Shown: positions 1 to 9,872 of the stretch, piece after piece
Numbering within the stretch: position 1 is the stretch's first letter
Layout: every line of letters begins with the position of its first letter
Assembly (NCBI GenBank): GCA_036924085.1
Contig: JAVGWX010000008.1
Location: forward strand, 51,578,814 to 51,642,813
Origin: Ariolimax columbianus
Taxonomy: Eukaryota > Mollusca > Gastropoda > Stylommatophora > Arionidae
Direction: 5' to 3'
Length of the DNA stretch: 64,000 nt
Made by a program: the position numbers and the translations under genes
Notes under the pieces: generated by a model
Seen by the model: only the letters and a program-made list of their open reading frames with translations
Told to the model about the DNA's origin: nothing
Databases searched by the model: none

Positions 1-48
1 TAATCAGGCATGTTAGTCAGGGTCATGCAAAATATACTGGCTAAGACC

Positions 49-205
49 CTAACCTTGACTTCCCCGTAGTCCTCCCAGGAAACGGGATATGTTCATGGCA
101 GCCTGGCTAACGAGGTGAGGGGTCGACATAATTCCCATAGTAGTGAGTGATACACAGATGAAGTCAAGCATAGTGTAACTGCCTGGAGGAACCTTCATTA
201 GCACG
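49..205 (-). CDS. Last exon of HMGXB4-like gene (tentative)
   Basis: On the minus strand an acceptor (pyrimidine-rich tract ending ..CATTCCGAG) precedes position 205. One nucleotide completes a split codon, then 51 codons run to TAG at 51-49. The upstream exon (2448-2307) ends with two nucleotides of a codon, so the two join in phase. The peptide contains VPPGSYTMLDFIC and ends NISRFLGGLRGSQG. I recall vertebrate HMGXB4 ending with a similar block (GSLSVLLDSIICAL ... and a terminal hydrophobic stretch ending PGL), which is the main reason for the name. The acceptor choice is inferred: AGs nearer 241 or 187 are alternatives. If an HMG-box exon exists it should lie between this exon and 2307, but I could not see one. 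Confidence 0.5.
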
Positions 206-252
206 CTCGGAATGTGAAGAAAGTTACAACAAACCATCACTTAACATCCTTT

Positions 253-522
253 TCAGGGCGCACAAAACAGTAAATCAGCTCATTGTGGACATTCTTTCAA
301 CAACAAACATGATGCGATTGCTTGACACATGCACAACCTTCTTCAGGGCACACAAAACAGTAAATCAGCTCATTGTGGACATTCTTTCAACAACAAACAT
401 GATGCGATTGCTTGACACATGCACAACCTTCTTCAGGGCACACAAAACAGTAATTCAGCTCACTGTGGACATTCTTTCAACAACAAACATGATGCGATTG
501 CTTGACACATGCACAACCTTCT
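253..522. repeat. 90-bp tandem repeat, three copies
   Basis: Three near-identical 90-bp units start at 253, 343 and 433 (TCAGGGC(A/G)CACAAAACAG ...). Ninety is a multiple of three, so an 84-residue repeat ORF stays open on the plus strand. It is judged non-genic. The array lies in the final intron of the minus-strand host gene. Confidence 0.9.
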
Positions 523-649
523 CCAGTCACCTGGTATGACAAAGGAGCGAAATGGAGAAATACTATGTGAATAAATACAAAGCATGTGCCCTTTATGAAA
601 GGAAATAAACTTTCCAACTGTGTCAAAGTTGCAGTACCTTTAGTGGGAA

Positions 650-1070
650 GTAAAGAAATGAACAGACTCACTGTGTCTTCCTCAGTTCAGTTGCCATTTC
701 TACAGCCGATGTCAGCTGCAATGGATTGCCAAAATCCTGGATATCTTGCCTGGATAGTGCAATCTGCCAGGCTTTTTTTGTCCATCTTTTGATGTTATCC
801 TTCCACTTATAGTGTTGTTTACCTATGACATGTCGGCCCTCAATCCCCTAATCTTACTTTCCAGTACTGTTTTTAGCAAGATAACTTTTTATGTGACCAA
901 AATATCTTAACTATCAGGCTCTGATTTCATTTATCAATTCTCTGTGCACCCTGAATTTGTCCAAGTATTTCTTATTCGTTTTCTTTTATTTCAAGGAGGT
1001 GTGCCTAATTCTTCTATATATCCACATTTCAAAGGCATCAATTCTCTTCTCTAACCGTTTGTTCAGTTAG
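650..1070 (-). mobile_element. RTE-like LINE fragment, C-terminal end
   Basis: Read on the minus strand, the sequence gives, with frameshifts and stops, KRIDAFEMWIYRRIRHTS, then YFGH-like residues, a KTVLESKIRGL segment and a final ISGRITSKDGQ segment. This is the layout of the region after the reverse transcriptase in RTE-like LINEs (EAFEMW-YRR, FGH, basic GR.R). It is a dead 5'-truncated fragment with no clear ends. Confidence 0.5.
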
Positions 1071-1139
1071 TTAGTTTTCTTTCCACTTGTGCCGTTGAGC
1101 AACTACCTGTGCTAAATACTATATGCAAATTAAGAGAGC

Positions 1140-1790
1140 AAAACAGAAACTATGACGACCAGTAGAATACCGGGGCCACTCAAGATAAATGTAAATGATA
1201 TTGCTCTTCAACAGACCCATGAGTTCAAGTATTTGGGTAGTATTTTTTTGGCAGACGGCAAGAAAATTGAGACTAGGTGTCAGAAATCATCTTCAGTGAC
1301 TTATTAGCTGTCACCACTGCTTAGGCACCTGAATATTAGTTTGGTAACAAAGCAGCAGCTGATAAACAGTATATTTATGCCGACTGTGTGCTATTAGTGC
1401 CAAATGCAGCCTCTGTTCAGGGGGCGTGAGAGCAGAACTTTGACGTGTGAAATGAAGTGTTTGAGAAAGGTCATCAGTGTTACCAGGAAAGACAGAATGC
1501 GGAACGACGACATTCATAGTATGGGTGGCACCACGTCTTGGGCCGAATACATTTCCAGGCAAAAAATATGTTAGTTTGGTCATCTCATGAGAATATACCC
1601 TCATCACATTCCACTGATGGCTTACAGCGCTGGTAGATCTGGCTACAGAGCAAGGGGGCGGCTGCGAGGCAGGTGGATAGATGACATTAGAGTGATTGTG
1701 CAGCGACACGGGCTCACATTGACCGACACAACACACTTGGCGCAGGACAGACGACTTAAGCTTCCCATGATCGTTTGTTCATCGTCTACA
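1140..1790 (+). mobile_element. RTE-like LINE fragment (3' half of reverse transcriptase region)
   Basis: Plus-strand frames give HEFKYLGSIFLADGKKIET, then LSPLLRHLNISLVTKQQLIN, CEMKCLRKVISVTRKDRMRN, and finally GRLRGRWIDDI with AQDRR. FKYLG, the EMKCLRK block and the R-G-R-W-DD / AQDR tail are typical of the end of RTE-like LINE ORF2. Several stops and frameshifts show it is inactive. A fragment of the same family lies at 16095-16600. Confidence 0.65.
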
Positions 1791-2306
1791 TATTTGCGTC
1801 ATACAGTAAATGAGAGTGTAAGTAACACTTGATCACTCTCATTTGTAATCTGTGAGTGACTTTTATTCATATCTTGAAAGGTGAATAAGAACGGTTTTTC
1901 AAATGTGGATCCCAGGGGCCATGGTCGGGAAAGAAAGAACGGACCAACCGCATATAACAAAAAAAAACAAAATAAGAAATTCGGCTGGCAACCTCGTCAT
2001 GTAAAGTAAGTCGTTACAAAAATTCTTAAAACAGTAGCAGATAAGTGTTTTAGTGCAGTCCTCCCATAAAGAGGCCAATTGCAGCGGTGGCTGATGCTGG
2101 CTCTTACTGGAGAGAAAAAAGTTGACATATATTTAAGGAGGATTGTGAGTGGGGCTAACATTTTCATAATGTGAATTATAATGCTACAGAAACGCCCTTA
2201 GCAGAAGCACATCAAATTGTGGTGCAGTCTACATGCAAGGACATCAACTGAGGGAGTGGCTTATCTTCTATGGGCTCAAACCCATATATATACAAACATG
2301 AATTAC

Positions 2307-2448
2307 CTAGCTGATATAGACACTGGAGATATTGTTTTTAACTTCTTTTTTTGAGGCTTTTGTGGTTTCTGTCCGGGAGTAGACACTGCAACCTGTGGAG
2401 CTCCCAGCTGACCTTGAACCTGTCCTGACAGGTGTGTCTGAGACGCGA
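2307..2448 (-). CDS. Exon 5 of HMGXB4-like gene (tentative)
   Basis: On the minus strand a clean acceptor (TTATCTTAATCCTCAG) precedes 2448. Two nucleotides complete the codon left open by the exon at 3901-3208 (G|TC, Val), 46 codons follow, and a donor AG|GTAATT starts at 2306. The peptide is Gln/Pro-rich and then basic (GQKPQKPQKKKLKTIS), which looks like a nuclear localisation signal. Without splicing the frame would stop at once (TAA within the donor), which supports the intron. In vertebrate HMGXB4 the HMG box follows a comparable lysine-rich stretch. Here the next recognisable coding sequence is the C-terminal exon. Confidence 0.72.
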
Positions 2449-2686
2449 CTGAGGATTAAGATAAAACAAAATTAAACAAAATCAGTCAAACTAATAACCC
2501 TCATGTCATCCGACCACTTGCGCAATTAGACATCACAGGAACAGTGCTACCTTCTCCTGAGGGAGTATTGGTCTTAAACAAATACATGTCGAGTTATCAC
2601 AGGTTGATCTGTCTATATCTGTTGAAGATTTTGTGATTTAATCCTTTACAGCTTATATCAGCTTTTATATTTCTTGTGCTCTTATT

Positions 2687-2980
2687 GTACACAGGGTACT
2701 GTTTCTAGAGCTTTCTGTTATTTATTTATTGTACATAGCGTACTGTTTCTAGAGCTTTCTGTTATTTATTTATTGTACATAGCGTACTGTTTCTAGAGTT
2801 TTATGATATTCCAGTATTGTACACAGGGTACTATTTCTAGAGCTATCTCTTATTCCTGTGTTAAACATGAAGTATTGTTTGTAGAACTTTTTGTCATTCC
2901 TATATTGTACATCGGGTACTATTTTTATAGCTATCTTTTATTGCTGTCTAGTACATAGGTATTGTTTCTAGAACTTTCTT
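2687..2980. repeat. 44-45-bp imperfect tandem repeat, about 7 copies
   Basis: Units start TTGTACA(T/C)AG(C/G)GTACT and continue GTTTCTAGAGCTTTCTGTTATT. Copies diverge progressively toward 2980. The array lies in intron 4 of the host gene, between exons 3901-3208 and 2448-2307. Confidence 0.85.
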
Positions 2981-3207
2981 TCAAACCCAGAATGCTACTC
3001 CACACTCAGCAGACTTCCAGCTTGTGTGGATGACAATGTGTGAAGTGACATGAGTTGGAGAGTCTTCAAACTTAAAGGGGTTAGACCACAATGTTAGTTC
3101 CGGTTACAAGTGAATATATTCTCATTTCCAACCCAAACAGTTTTCCCTAGGAAATCACTTGGGTTCGTTAATACACGAGGGTGAAAAGACAAATGAGATA
3201 TGCTCAC

Positions 3208-3901
3208 CTAAAGCTGCAAGATTTGGCATCTGTTGGGCAGCAGAGATAGCATCCTGTATGAGCTTCTCCTTCTTCTTTGAGACCTTCTTAGGTTTCTTGA
3301 CTGGTGCATCATCTGGCAGATCCTCGGTTTCTAGCTTGGACAGTCCCAGAACATCAACACTGTCCATCAGTAAATCATGCTCTGACTCCACTAGATGGAT
3401 TTTCTTCTGTTTTTTTGATTTACCCGAAGCTGCGTGCTCAGACTGTGTGTTCAGAGTGACTTGGGCAGTGGTTGGGTCGCTGCTTGACAGTATCTTCATC
3501 TTTAGACCTGTTCCAATTTTATCTAAACTCAACATATCATTGGTTAGAGTTGGCGACATGGATTCTGTCTTCACTTTCTTTGGTTTCTTAGCACTTGCAT
3601 CTTGTGGCTTTGATGGCTTCTTTGCAGCCTTCTTAGTCACAGCAGGTGTGTCTATGTTAGAAATTGGAGATGACCCCATTAGACTGAGGACATTTGTGCT
3701 GACAGGTAGCTTGGAACTGGAAGATGGAGAACTAAGCAAGTATTTGATAACACTTTTTTGATCCTCAGACTTGATGGGCGAGTGCTGCAGTATCTGCTGC
3801 TGAAGGCCCAGTTCTGGCATCATGGGTAGGTCAGCTTCATAGTCTGGCTTCAACGTAGCAGCCAGCAGGTCCGTCTGACTAATCGTGAGACCACTACTTA
3901 G
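3208..3901 (-). CDS. Exon 4 of HMGXB4-like gene (largest exon)
   Basis: A 694-bp exon lies between acceptor TTGTTTCAG (before 3901) and donor TTAG|GTGAGC (intron from 3207). It enters in phase 0 and leaves with one nucleotide of a codon. The 231 residues begin LSSGLTISQTDLLAATLKP and are Ser-, Pro- and Lys-rich. Basic patches (KKAAKKPSKP, KKPKKVK, GKSKKQKK, VKKPKKVSKKKEK) suggest a nuclear protein. A GTGLKMKILSS segment resembles the GLKMKLILSP I recall from vertebrate HMGXB4. No enzyme fold is evident. The open frame extends past both splice sites into intron, so naive ORF ends are misleading. The long antisense ORF here is a shadow. Being a gene is well supported; the family name is tentative. 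Confidence 0.85.
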
Positions 3902-4275
3902 CTGAAACAAAGAAACAAAACACACATGAACAAAAGCAATAAAAAACATATATTTAAAGCATCCTGCTTCTTTCACTCCAAAATAACTGAATCTATTTCT
4001 TGCACACACCAGTGTGATTTTAGGGTATAAAAGAGTAGCAAAGATTATTAACACTACTAGGCAACTAAAAGACAACTATGGAGGGTTGGCGATGGTGCTG
4101 GCTATTCTATCCCACAAAAGCTAAAAATCATAAAAACAAGAGCAATAGACTTGGTGTGTATTTGTTGAAGGCTTCAGGTCCACACTCAGATTTAAGATTT
4201 TGATTGACCTCAGGATCTTTGTCAGGATCCCTTACGCTTCGCCGTTGCAGTCAGTTCGATTAACTGATTGACTTC

Positions 4276-4502
4276 ATAAGCTTGTTGATCTGTCATAAGC
4301 TTCACCTTTCCAATTATCTTGATTGATTGATTGACTGACTCCATAAGCTTGTCGATTTGCCCTAGCTTACATCTTTCCAGTTAATTCAATCAATTGATTC
4401 CATAAGCTTGTTGACCTGTCTCAGGATTACATTTTCCAGCTATTTTGATTGACTTATTGATATTCCTCATGGGCTTGTCGACCTGTCTAAGGCTTCCTTT
4501 TC
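4276..4502. repeat. 60-67-bp degenerate tandem repeat, 3.5 copies
   Basis: Units start at (C)ATAAGCTTGT(T/C)GA(T/C) near 4276, 4342, 4401 and 4468, separated by TTGATTGATTGAC-type sequence. It lies in intron 3 (GC-AG intron) of the host gene. Confidence 0.7.
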
Positions 4503-4832
4503 CCAAATACCTACACTAGTATTACTCAATTGTTGGCATAAAGAATCACCCACCTACTAGCCTATGACGATTGGCCAATATAAAATTAAATAATACATTT
4601 TATTTTACCTGCATATAATTTTTTTTTATTGTCAGAATCTTATTTTAATAGTTTAAATAAAATTATACATACCACCAAATGCATTTTTAAAAAGATATAG
4701 TCCACAAGTTAACATTCCATCCCACTGTTTCCAGGGTGACAATTATTTTTTAAATAATTGTCTGCTACATGAGAAGATTTGAGTAACACTGATCAACACC
4801 ACCATTTGTTAATTTTCTTACATGACATGTAT

Positions 4833-5125
4833 ACGAGGCGTGTTCAAATAAAACCGAACCTAACTGCACCAAGTGAACACACGTACGATGCGCATGATGA
4901 CGTCACGTCAGGTGTAAGCTGCACATACCAACCATCAAGTTTGCAAAATTTAATTATTCTCCGACTCATAGTTTCTTCAGCAGACCGTTGAAAACATGGT
5001 GATACTGAATCTGTACAGAGTTGATCAGCGAGTGGTGATTAGATTTCTAACAGCTGAAGGATGTCGACCAGTTGACATTCATCGCAGAATGCAGGCAGTG
5101 AATAAACATGTGTCAGGTCTGGAGA
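4833..5125 (+). mobile_element. Mariner transposon, 5' fragment
   Basis: It begins with ACGAGGCGTGTTCAAA, matching the terminal sequence of the larger mariner at 54719-58361. It continues with the same leader and the start of the same transposase (from 4996: ... YRVDQRVVIRFLTAEGCRPV, then DIHRRMQAVN). Similarity stops near 5125, before the catalytic domain, and no right terminus was found nearby. It is an incomplete relic inside intron 3 of the host gene. Confidence 0.8.
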
Positions 5126-5599
5126 TTCAGTCAGATGTGGGATTCCGGGATCCAGACGAGCTCTCAATCATAAACTCGAACCAACTTCCAACTGAAGGTT
5201 AACTATCTATCTATAGTCCACTTGTGCCGTTAGATGTTATGGAGAGGTGTGACCGCCTTTGTTTCATATTTTTTTGGTGAAAATCCGCCGGTGACTTGCC
5301 AAGCCAATCCTAGTATCTGTTACCAACCATTATGTTAGTAGCCCCTGGAATCTACGATCGCATTTTTTTGGGGACTGTTGGCGGTGGAAGCGTAAATTAG
5401 GGCAAGGTGACCCACAGCCTGTCAGGCGCCATCTACCCTGCTCCGATAATCACATAACCAAGACCTGATGTTATAGGCACACAGTTCCCTTTTTCCATAT
5501 TCTCTGTGGTGCGAGAATCCCTATAATAATTTCAGTATATTTTTTTAACTTGAATTTTGCCCAAGCAGTGGTTGTTAAGCTTACTCTTTTAGATTTCCA

Positions 5600-5790
5600 A
5601 CTGTCAAGGGATTTTTAATGTGCGCGACACTACACCCAGGTGTCAGATTTCACTACTCAGAGATCAGCGGAAATTTGTATCAGATGATTCACGTGAAAAA
5701 ATCCTGGTCTCCGCCTCGATTTGAACCCGCGACCTCCAGCACCGAAGGTGAACACCTTACCTATAGACCACTGGGTACGAGACCACCGAG
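5600..5790 (-). mobile_element. tRNA-derived SINE
   Basis: Read on the minus strand from 5790, the head carries an A-box-like GTGGTCTATAGGTAAG and a B box GCGGGTTCAAATCG, the internal RNA polymerase III promoter pattern. It then runs into a body containing TCGCGCACATTAAAAATCC, a type I recall from molluscan SINEs. There is no cloverleaf acceptor pairing, so it is not a tRNA gene. Target-site duplications were not resolved. Confidence 0.65.
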
Positions 5791-5802
5791 TAACTTAGAA
5801 AT

Positions 5803-6740
5803 GGGGAAGCTAATTTTAGCTAGACAGTAAGCAAGCAGATGGGAAAGAAATTACGTTGGAGATTTCAGACAGAGGTTAGGTACATTGGGCATTTTTAACA
5901 AAGCAGGCCTGGATTTTCATTGTCTGAAAATCAGATCATGGGAAAGTTAGATGGTCTGAGTTTACCTTCGCTATTATCTGGAGGTTATTGTCTAAAGTTT
6001 AGGTCATTAGTTTAACATGTGGCCCTCACTTGTTACATCTGGAAGTTGTTCCTAAGACTTCTTGTTAGATTGGTAGTTATAGATCTGCCCATGATGTAGT
6101 GTCTAGGTGTCACAGGAAGATTGGTAGGGGTAGAGCTGCCTATGATTTGACAGCAAGATATACAATGAAAGGTTGGTAGGGGATCCACAAATTTGAAACT
6201 TTACCTATTGACAGACAGTACAAACCAAACAGTGACACGAGCTATGAGCTGGTCAACGGTGTAGTGACAGAAGTACCATGTGACTGGCGGCTATGTTGGA
6301 TAGGGGGAGCTTGTGTAAAAGCTGGGAGGTCAATAAAGGTTGAAGCACATCATAACTCAGAGCTTAAATACCCCAAAAAATCATATCTGGCCGGAAGGTC
6401 ACACTGTGAGTTTCATAGGCATTGCATCTTATTGCCTTATGAAAGGGATCGCAGACTAACTCCAGCGAATGAGAGTTTGGGAAGTAAGGTGTAACTGTCG
6501 ACTCCACAGGTATTGCTCTTAATAATGGTGGAAATGAGAGTAAACTGATCCCATAGCTAGAGAGAGAGATAAAATGAGTAGGAATGGCAACTTAAAGGTT
6601 TGAATTTGCAGTATTAACTCTAAGCAGTGGTAACTTCAGTCTAAAGTAAGTAGCATATCCTTTGCAGAACATCACTTCTTACAACCGCCAACCCATTTGC
6701 CTGTTATAAGTTTCTTGGCAAGTGTGCAGTATGGTAGGTT
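5803..6740. other. Intronic sequence, nothing recognised
   Basis: No homology, repeat structure or convincing coding frame was seen. Weak local repetition occurs around 6050-6180 (GGTAG/GATCTGCCTATGAT). Confidence 0.5.
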
Positions 6741-6749
6741 GACATTACT

Positions 6750-6872
6750 TTCTGTACGTGGAGGAGCAAGAAAAAAAAACTGTGTCTGTCAAACCGGACA
6801 TGAGCTGTGGTTCAAACCGGGTGCACTGGGATTGTGAAACGGACGCTTCCCCCCTAGGCCACGCAGTCTCCA
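6750..6872 (-). mobile_element. tRNA-like SINE head fragment
   Basis: The minus strand reads GCGTGGCCTAGGGGGGAAGC (A-box-like), then GGTTTGAACC (B box), ending in a run of T on that strand near 6770. Head only, about 120 bp. It resembles the SINEs at 22294-22547, 39648-39890 and 47221-47482, which share GTGGCCTAG. Confidence 0.5.
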
Positions 6873-6923
6873 AAATTCAGTCTAGCCAAACAAATACTTA
6901 ATGGGTGCAGAAGTGGGATAAGC

Positions 6924-7202
6924 TCAGGGGTGCACACTAGCCGCCCCTGGACGAAGCTGTAGTCTGAGCTCCAGTAAGTACGAAACGGTCCATGTCATGA
7001 GTACGTAAGGTATAAGAGAGACACCAGGGTCCACATCCCAAGAGTACGTGCGGTGTAACCTGAAACCCCAGGAAATGCATTTCCAAAACACTTGTGAGAA
7101 ATCTTTGGTTACACGGCAAAGAATAGACAGACGAAAGCTGCCAGCCTGTCCAAGGCCAATTCCACCACCAGCGACAAGGACCACAAGACTCAAGATGTTC
7201 AT
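6924..7202 (-). CDS. Short ORF with signal-peptide-like start; possible gene remnant
   Basis: A 92-codon ORF starts MNILSLVVLVAGGGIGLGQA, a plausible secretion signal, followed by GSFRLSILCRVTKDFSQVF. An overlapping frame downstream (HVLLGCGPWCLSYTLRTHD) reads more like a cysteine-containing domain, so a frameshift near 7080 is possible. It sits in the GC-AG intron of the host gene on the same strand. No splice sites or homologue are recognised. It may be chance. Confidence 0.22.
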   Translation of the reverse strand: MNILSLVVLVAGGGIGLGQAGSFRLSILCRVTKDFSQVFWKCISWGFRLHRTYSWDVDPGVSLIPYVLMTWTVSYLLELRLQLRPGAASVHP

Positions 7203-7377
7203 TTAGTTTATTAGTTACTAATGTTTAAGAGAATAGGGACAAAGGACTTCGGAATGAGCCATTAGTGGCGGAGCGACCATTTTTATTTTGGCGTAATAAA
7301 TCGCTGCAAGTGTGCTAAAGGTTAAGTTGTGAAGCAAAATAAATGTAAAATACCCCAACTATAAAAACACAACTTGC

Positions 7378-7692
7378 CTGCAAAGGAAGAAACTGCTGAA
7401 TTGGCTGGACTAACTGAGCACTAAGTTCAGACTTTCCTACTCCAACCTTAGCCACTTTGGACGACAATGGTGTTATGTTCATTGTCATGGGTACAGCGCC
7501 TGCAGTGGGAGATTTGGAGACTTTGATCTTTTTGGCTATAGTTGGTATTTTCTCAACCAATGTAACTTCTTGTTCCTCTGGAAGGATTTTACCCCCTGAT
7601 TTTGGTGTCTTTCCCTTCTTGGTGACATACTGCGTCTTTTCCACCTGCTCAAATTCTTCCATTTCCAGCACCTTGGCTGATTTCTTTCTTAC
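7378..7692 (-). CDS. Exon 3 of HMGXB4-like gene; GC donor
   Basis: A 315-bp exon (105 codons, phase 0 in and out) follows acceptor TTAAAACAG. It ends TTTGCAG and is followed by GCAAGT, the consensus of a GC-type donor, so the next intron (7377-3902) would be GC-AG. It begins VRKKSAKVLEMEEFEQ. With exon 2 it forms SGR|VRKKSAK, comparable to the basic GRSQREKKRS segment I recall near the N-terminus of HMGXB4. The rest is Lys/Ser-rich (KKIKVSKSP) with a Gln-rich end (AQLVQPIQQFLPLQ). Phase continuity on both sides supports the model strongly. Confidence 0.83.
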
Positions 7693-7968
7693 CTGTTTTA
7701 ACAAACAAAACAACAGCATGATTTATGCAGATTGAGACATTAAAACATTGAAATGAAACATCTGAAGAAACTGTCTATATGTTAGAATGAGAAGCAAAGT
7801 CATTGCATAATGGAGCATTTATAACTACCCCCTCCGGTATAAGAATAATTTTAGAGGCATTTACTGCAGCTCTGAGGTGGTTATATGAAACATCATTATT
7901 CATAGTGCTTATCGTGCCTGACTCTCAATCCTTGAGTTAGAAGGTCTATCAAGGACCGCATGTTAGAT

Positions 7969-8676
7969 CAGGTGTTCTCAATCTGGTGCTCATGAGTACC
8001 AATGTACTCTTCTAATGACATTTGGTATTTGCGTCATGCAAGTAAAAAAAGTGCTCGCACGCACCAACTCTCCATTAGGCTCAATTTCCATTTCAAACTT
8101 TGTTTTGCAAACCCAAACGAGTAATGTTGCTATCCATTCATTATATTTTAGGCTACCTGAAAGTTGTGCGTCTGTTGCCAGTAAACGTATTTACTGCTCT
8201 ATGTTCTGAAATATTTTGCACTGCTGAATTGATTTGCGAGTTTCCTAATGCTGGTTGGGGTCAGCATAGGTGTGCCATCATAGGTACTTGAATTGATAAT
8301 TCTCCAATCCTCTTTAGCACTGAAATATTTATTTTAAAAGGACAAATGCATAACCTTTTGGAGAGCAGATGATACAAAAAAGGTTACAAATATTGTGCAG
8401 TGTTTCTCTATGCTAGGAACGACCTACGAAAAAGTATTCTCACTTATGAAATACCTCAAGAACAAAGCACGATCATGATTAACTGATCCACATCTGTAAG
8501 ACTGTTTATGGAAAGCTACAAGGAACTTCTCCTTGGACATCTCTGAACTTCTGAGTGGGTATCAAGCTCAAGGATGTCATTAACCAAAAAATGAAACCTA
8601 TTAGACTGCATGATGCTTGCGCACTTAATATTACACGTGAACAGTGCTTGCAATATTAAAAGGTTGAGAACCCCTA
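7969..8676 (+). mobile_element. hAT DNA transposon, internally degraded, intact ends
   Basis: The element is flanked by an exact 8-bp duplication TGTTAGAT (7961-7968 and 8677-8684), the hAT signature. Its terminal inverted repeats are CAGGTGTTCTCAA (left) and, inverted, TAGGGGTTCTCAACC (right). At 8395-8590 a plus-strand frame reads CFSMLGTTYEKVFSLMKY, LKNKARS, LTDPHL, then LDISELLSGYQAQ. This resembles the C-terminal hAT dimerisation domain (FS.MK, RS.LTD.HL, Q.Q). Two stops interrupt it. It is a non-autonomous deletion derivative of about 708 bp in the host-gene intron. Confidence 0.85.
8395..8590 (+). pseudogene. hAT transposase C-terminal dimerisation domain relic
   Basis: Only the last roughly 65 codons of a hAT transposase survive inside the element at 7969-8676, with in-frame TGA and TAA. 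The zinc-finger and catalytic parts are absent, so the element must have moved in trans or died by internal deletion. Confidence 0.7.
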
Positions 8677-8939
8677 TGTTAGATGATGCACTGGAATCAA
8701 TACTTAAGCTGCAAGAGTGTGTAATCAAACATCAGTCCAGCTACAATGATGAAACAGGAATGGGCACAATAAAGTGGGTTAAGGAACAATCATTATCCAT
8801 ACTCTTTCCTATCTACTGAACCAGACTGTTCATCCGAGTCTGTCCAGAGTATCGATATGTTAGTTCTATTCAAAATCAATCATTCAATACATTTTCAGCT
8901 CCCTGTGGAGCATAGTTTTTAATAAATACATGACAAATG

Positions 8940-9868
8940 AAAGTGACGGCAAGAGGCTGAAAGGGGGGAGAGACTATAAGGTGGAAAAGTACACAGAAAT
9001 GAGCAGGCTATAGGAAGGTCGGTGGAGGAGAGATTGGTTAATTGAGAGAAAGGAAGAGATTGTTGAGTTGAGAGGGATGAAATGGGTGTTTTGATGGAAA
9101 GAGATCAGTGGATTGAGAAGGGAAGAAATGGGCAGAAAGATGGGTATGGTAAGGGGCAGAGCAATGACGTGTTAGAGAACAGGATGGGAATGCAATGGAG
9201 ATATGACAGATGGGTCATGCTAGAAGTGCAGAAAGAGGGTTAACAAAAAAATTAATTTAACTACTTTCATAATTATCCCCCGGTGACGCTGTTCAATTAC
9301 ATTGTTTATTGGTTTATGGACATGAATGCGGAAAGGAGCGTATTACCGAATTGTTTCAATGCTTGTCTGCAGACAACGGGGGTAGTGGATCTAATTACCT
9401 GTAGTACGACTGCTGTTTTTTTAAAACTGACACCATATGACAATAGAAAAATTCTAAATTTTAATGAATTTGTTGTCCACATTTGCATGTGCAGAATTGT
9501 GTGTATTAAAAAAATCATGCTATTTCCCAGGCAAAGTTGAGTATTAAAGCTTGAAGGATAGAGACAGGCAGATTGAAGGGGGAAGAGATTGTAGGTTAAA
9601 AGGGGGTCAGTCAGGGTGGCAGAGAGATGGGCAAGTTGAGAAAGGTTGATTAGAAAGAGAGATTGGCAAATTGAGAGGAAGGAAGAGATTGGTGAGTTGA
9701 GGGAGACAATATGGGGAAGGGAAATAGATCTGTGACAAGGTGAAAAGAGATCAATGGACTGAGAAGGAAATACATAGGCAAAGCGATGGGTGCAGTAATG
9801 TGTTATTATTGATAGCATGTTAGAGGACAGTATAGGAGTGTATTGGGGATATGACAGATGGGAAGTGT
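8940..9868. repeat. Purine-rich imperfect direct duplication (about 600-bp unit)
   Basis: GA-rich sequence around 8945-9265 (e.g. GATCAGTGGATTGAGAAG, ATGACAGATGGG) recurs diverged at 9560-9868 (GATCAATGGACTGAGAAG, ATGACAGATGGG). After the piggyBac element it continues at 12118-12250 (TTTTCATAATTATCCC, as at 9270). So the second unit was split by the transposon. A weaker third copy lies at 15290-15540. Confidence 0.65.
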
Positions 9869-9872
9869 TTAA

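Noticed and set aside
3159..3761. 200-residue plus-strand ORF
   Set aside because: Antisense shadow of the well-supported minus-strand exon at 3208-3901.
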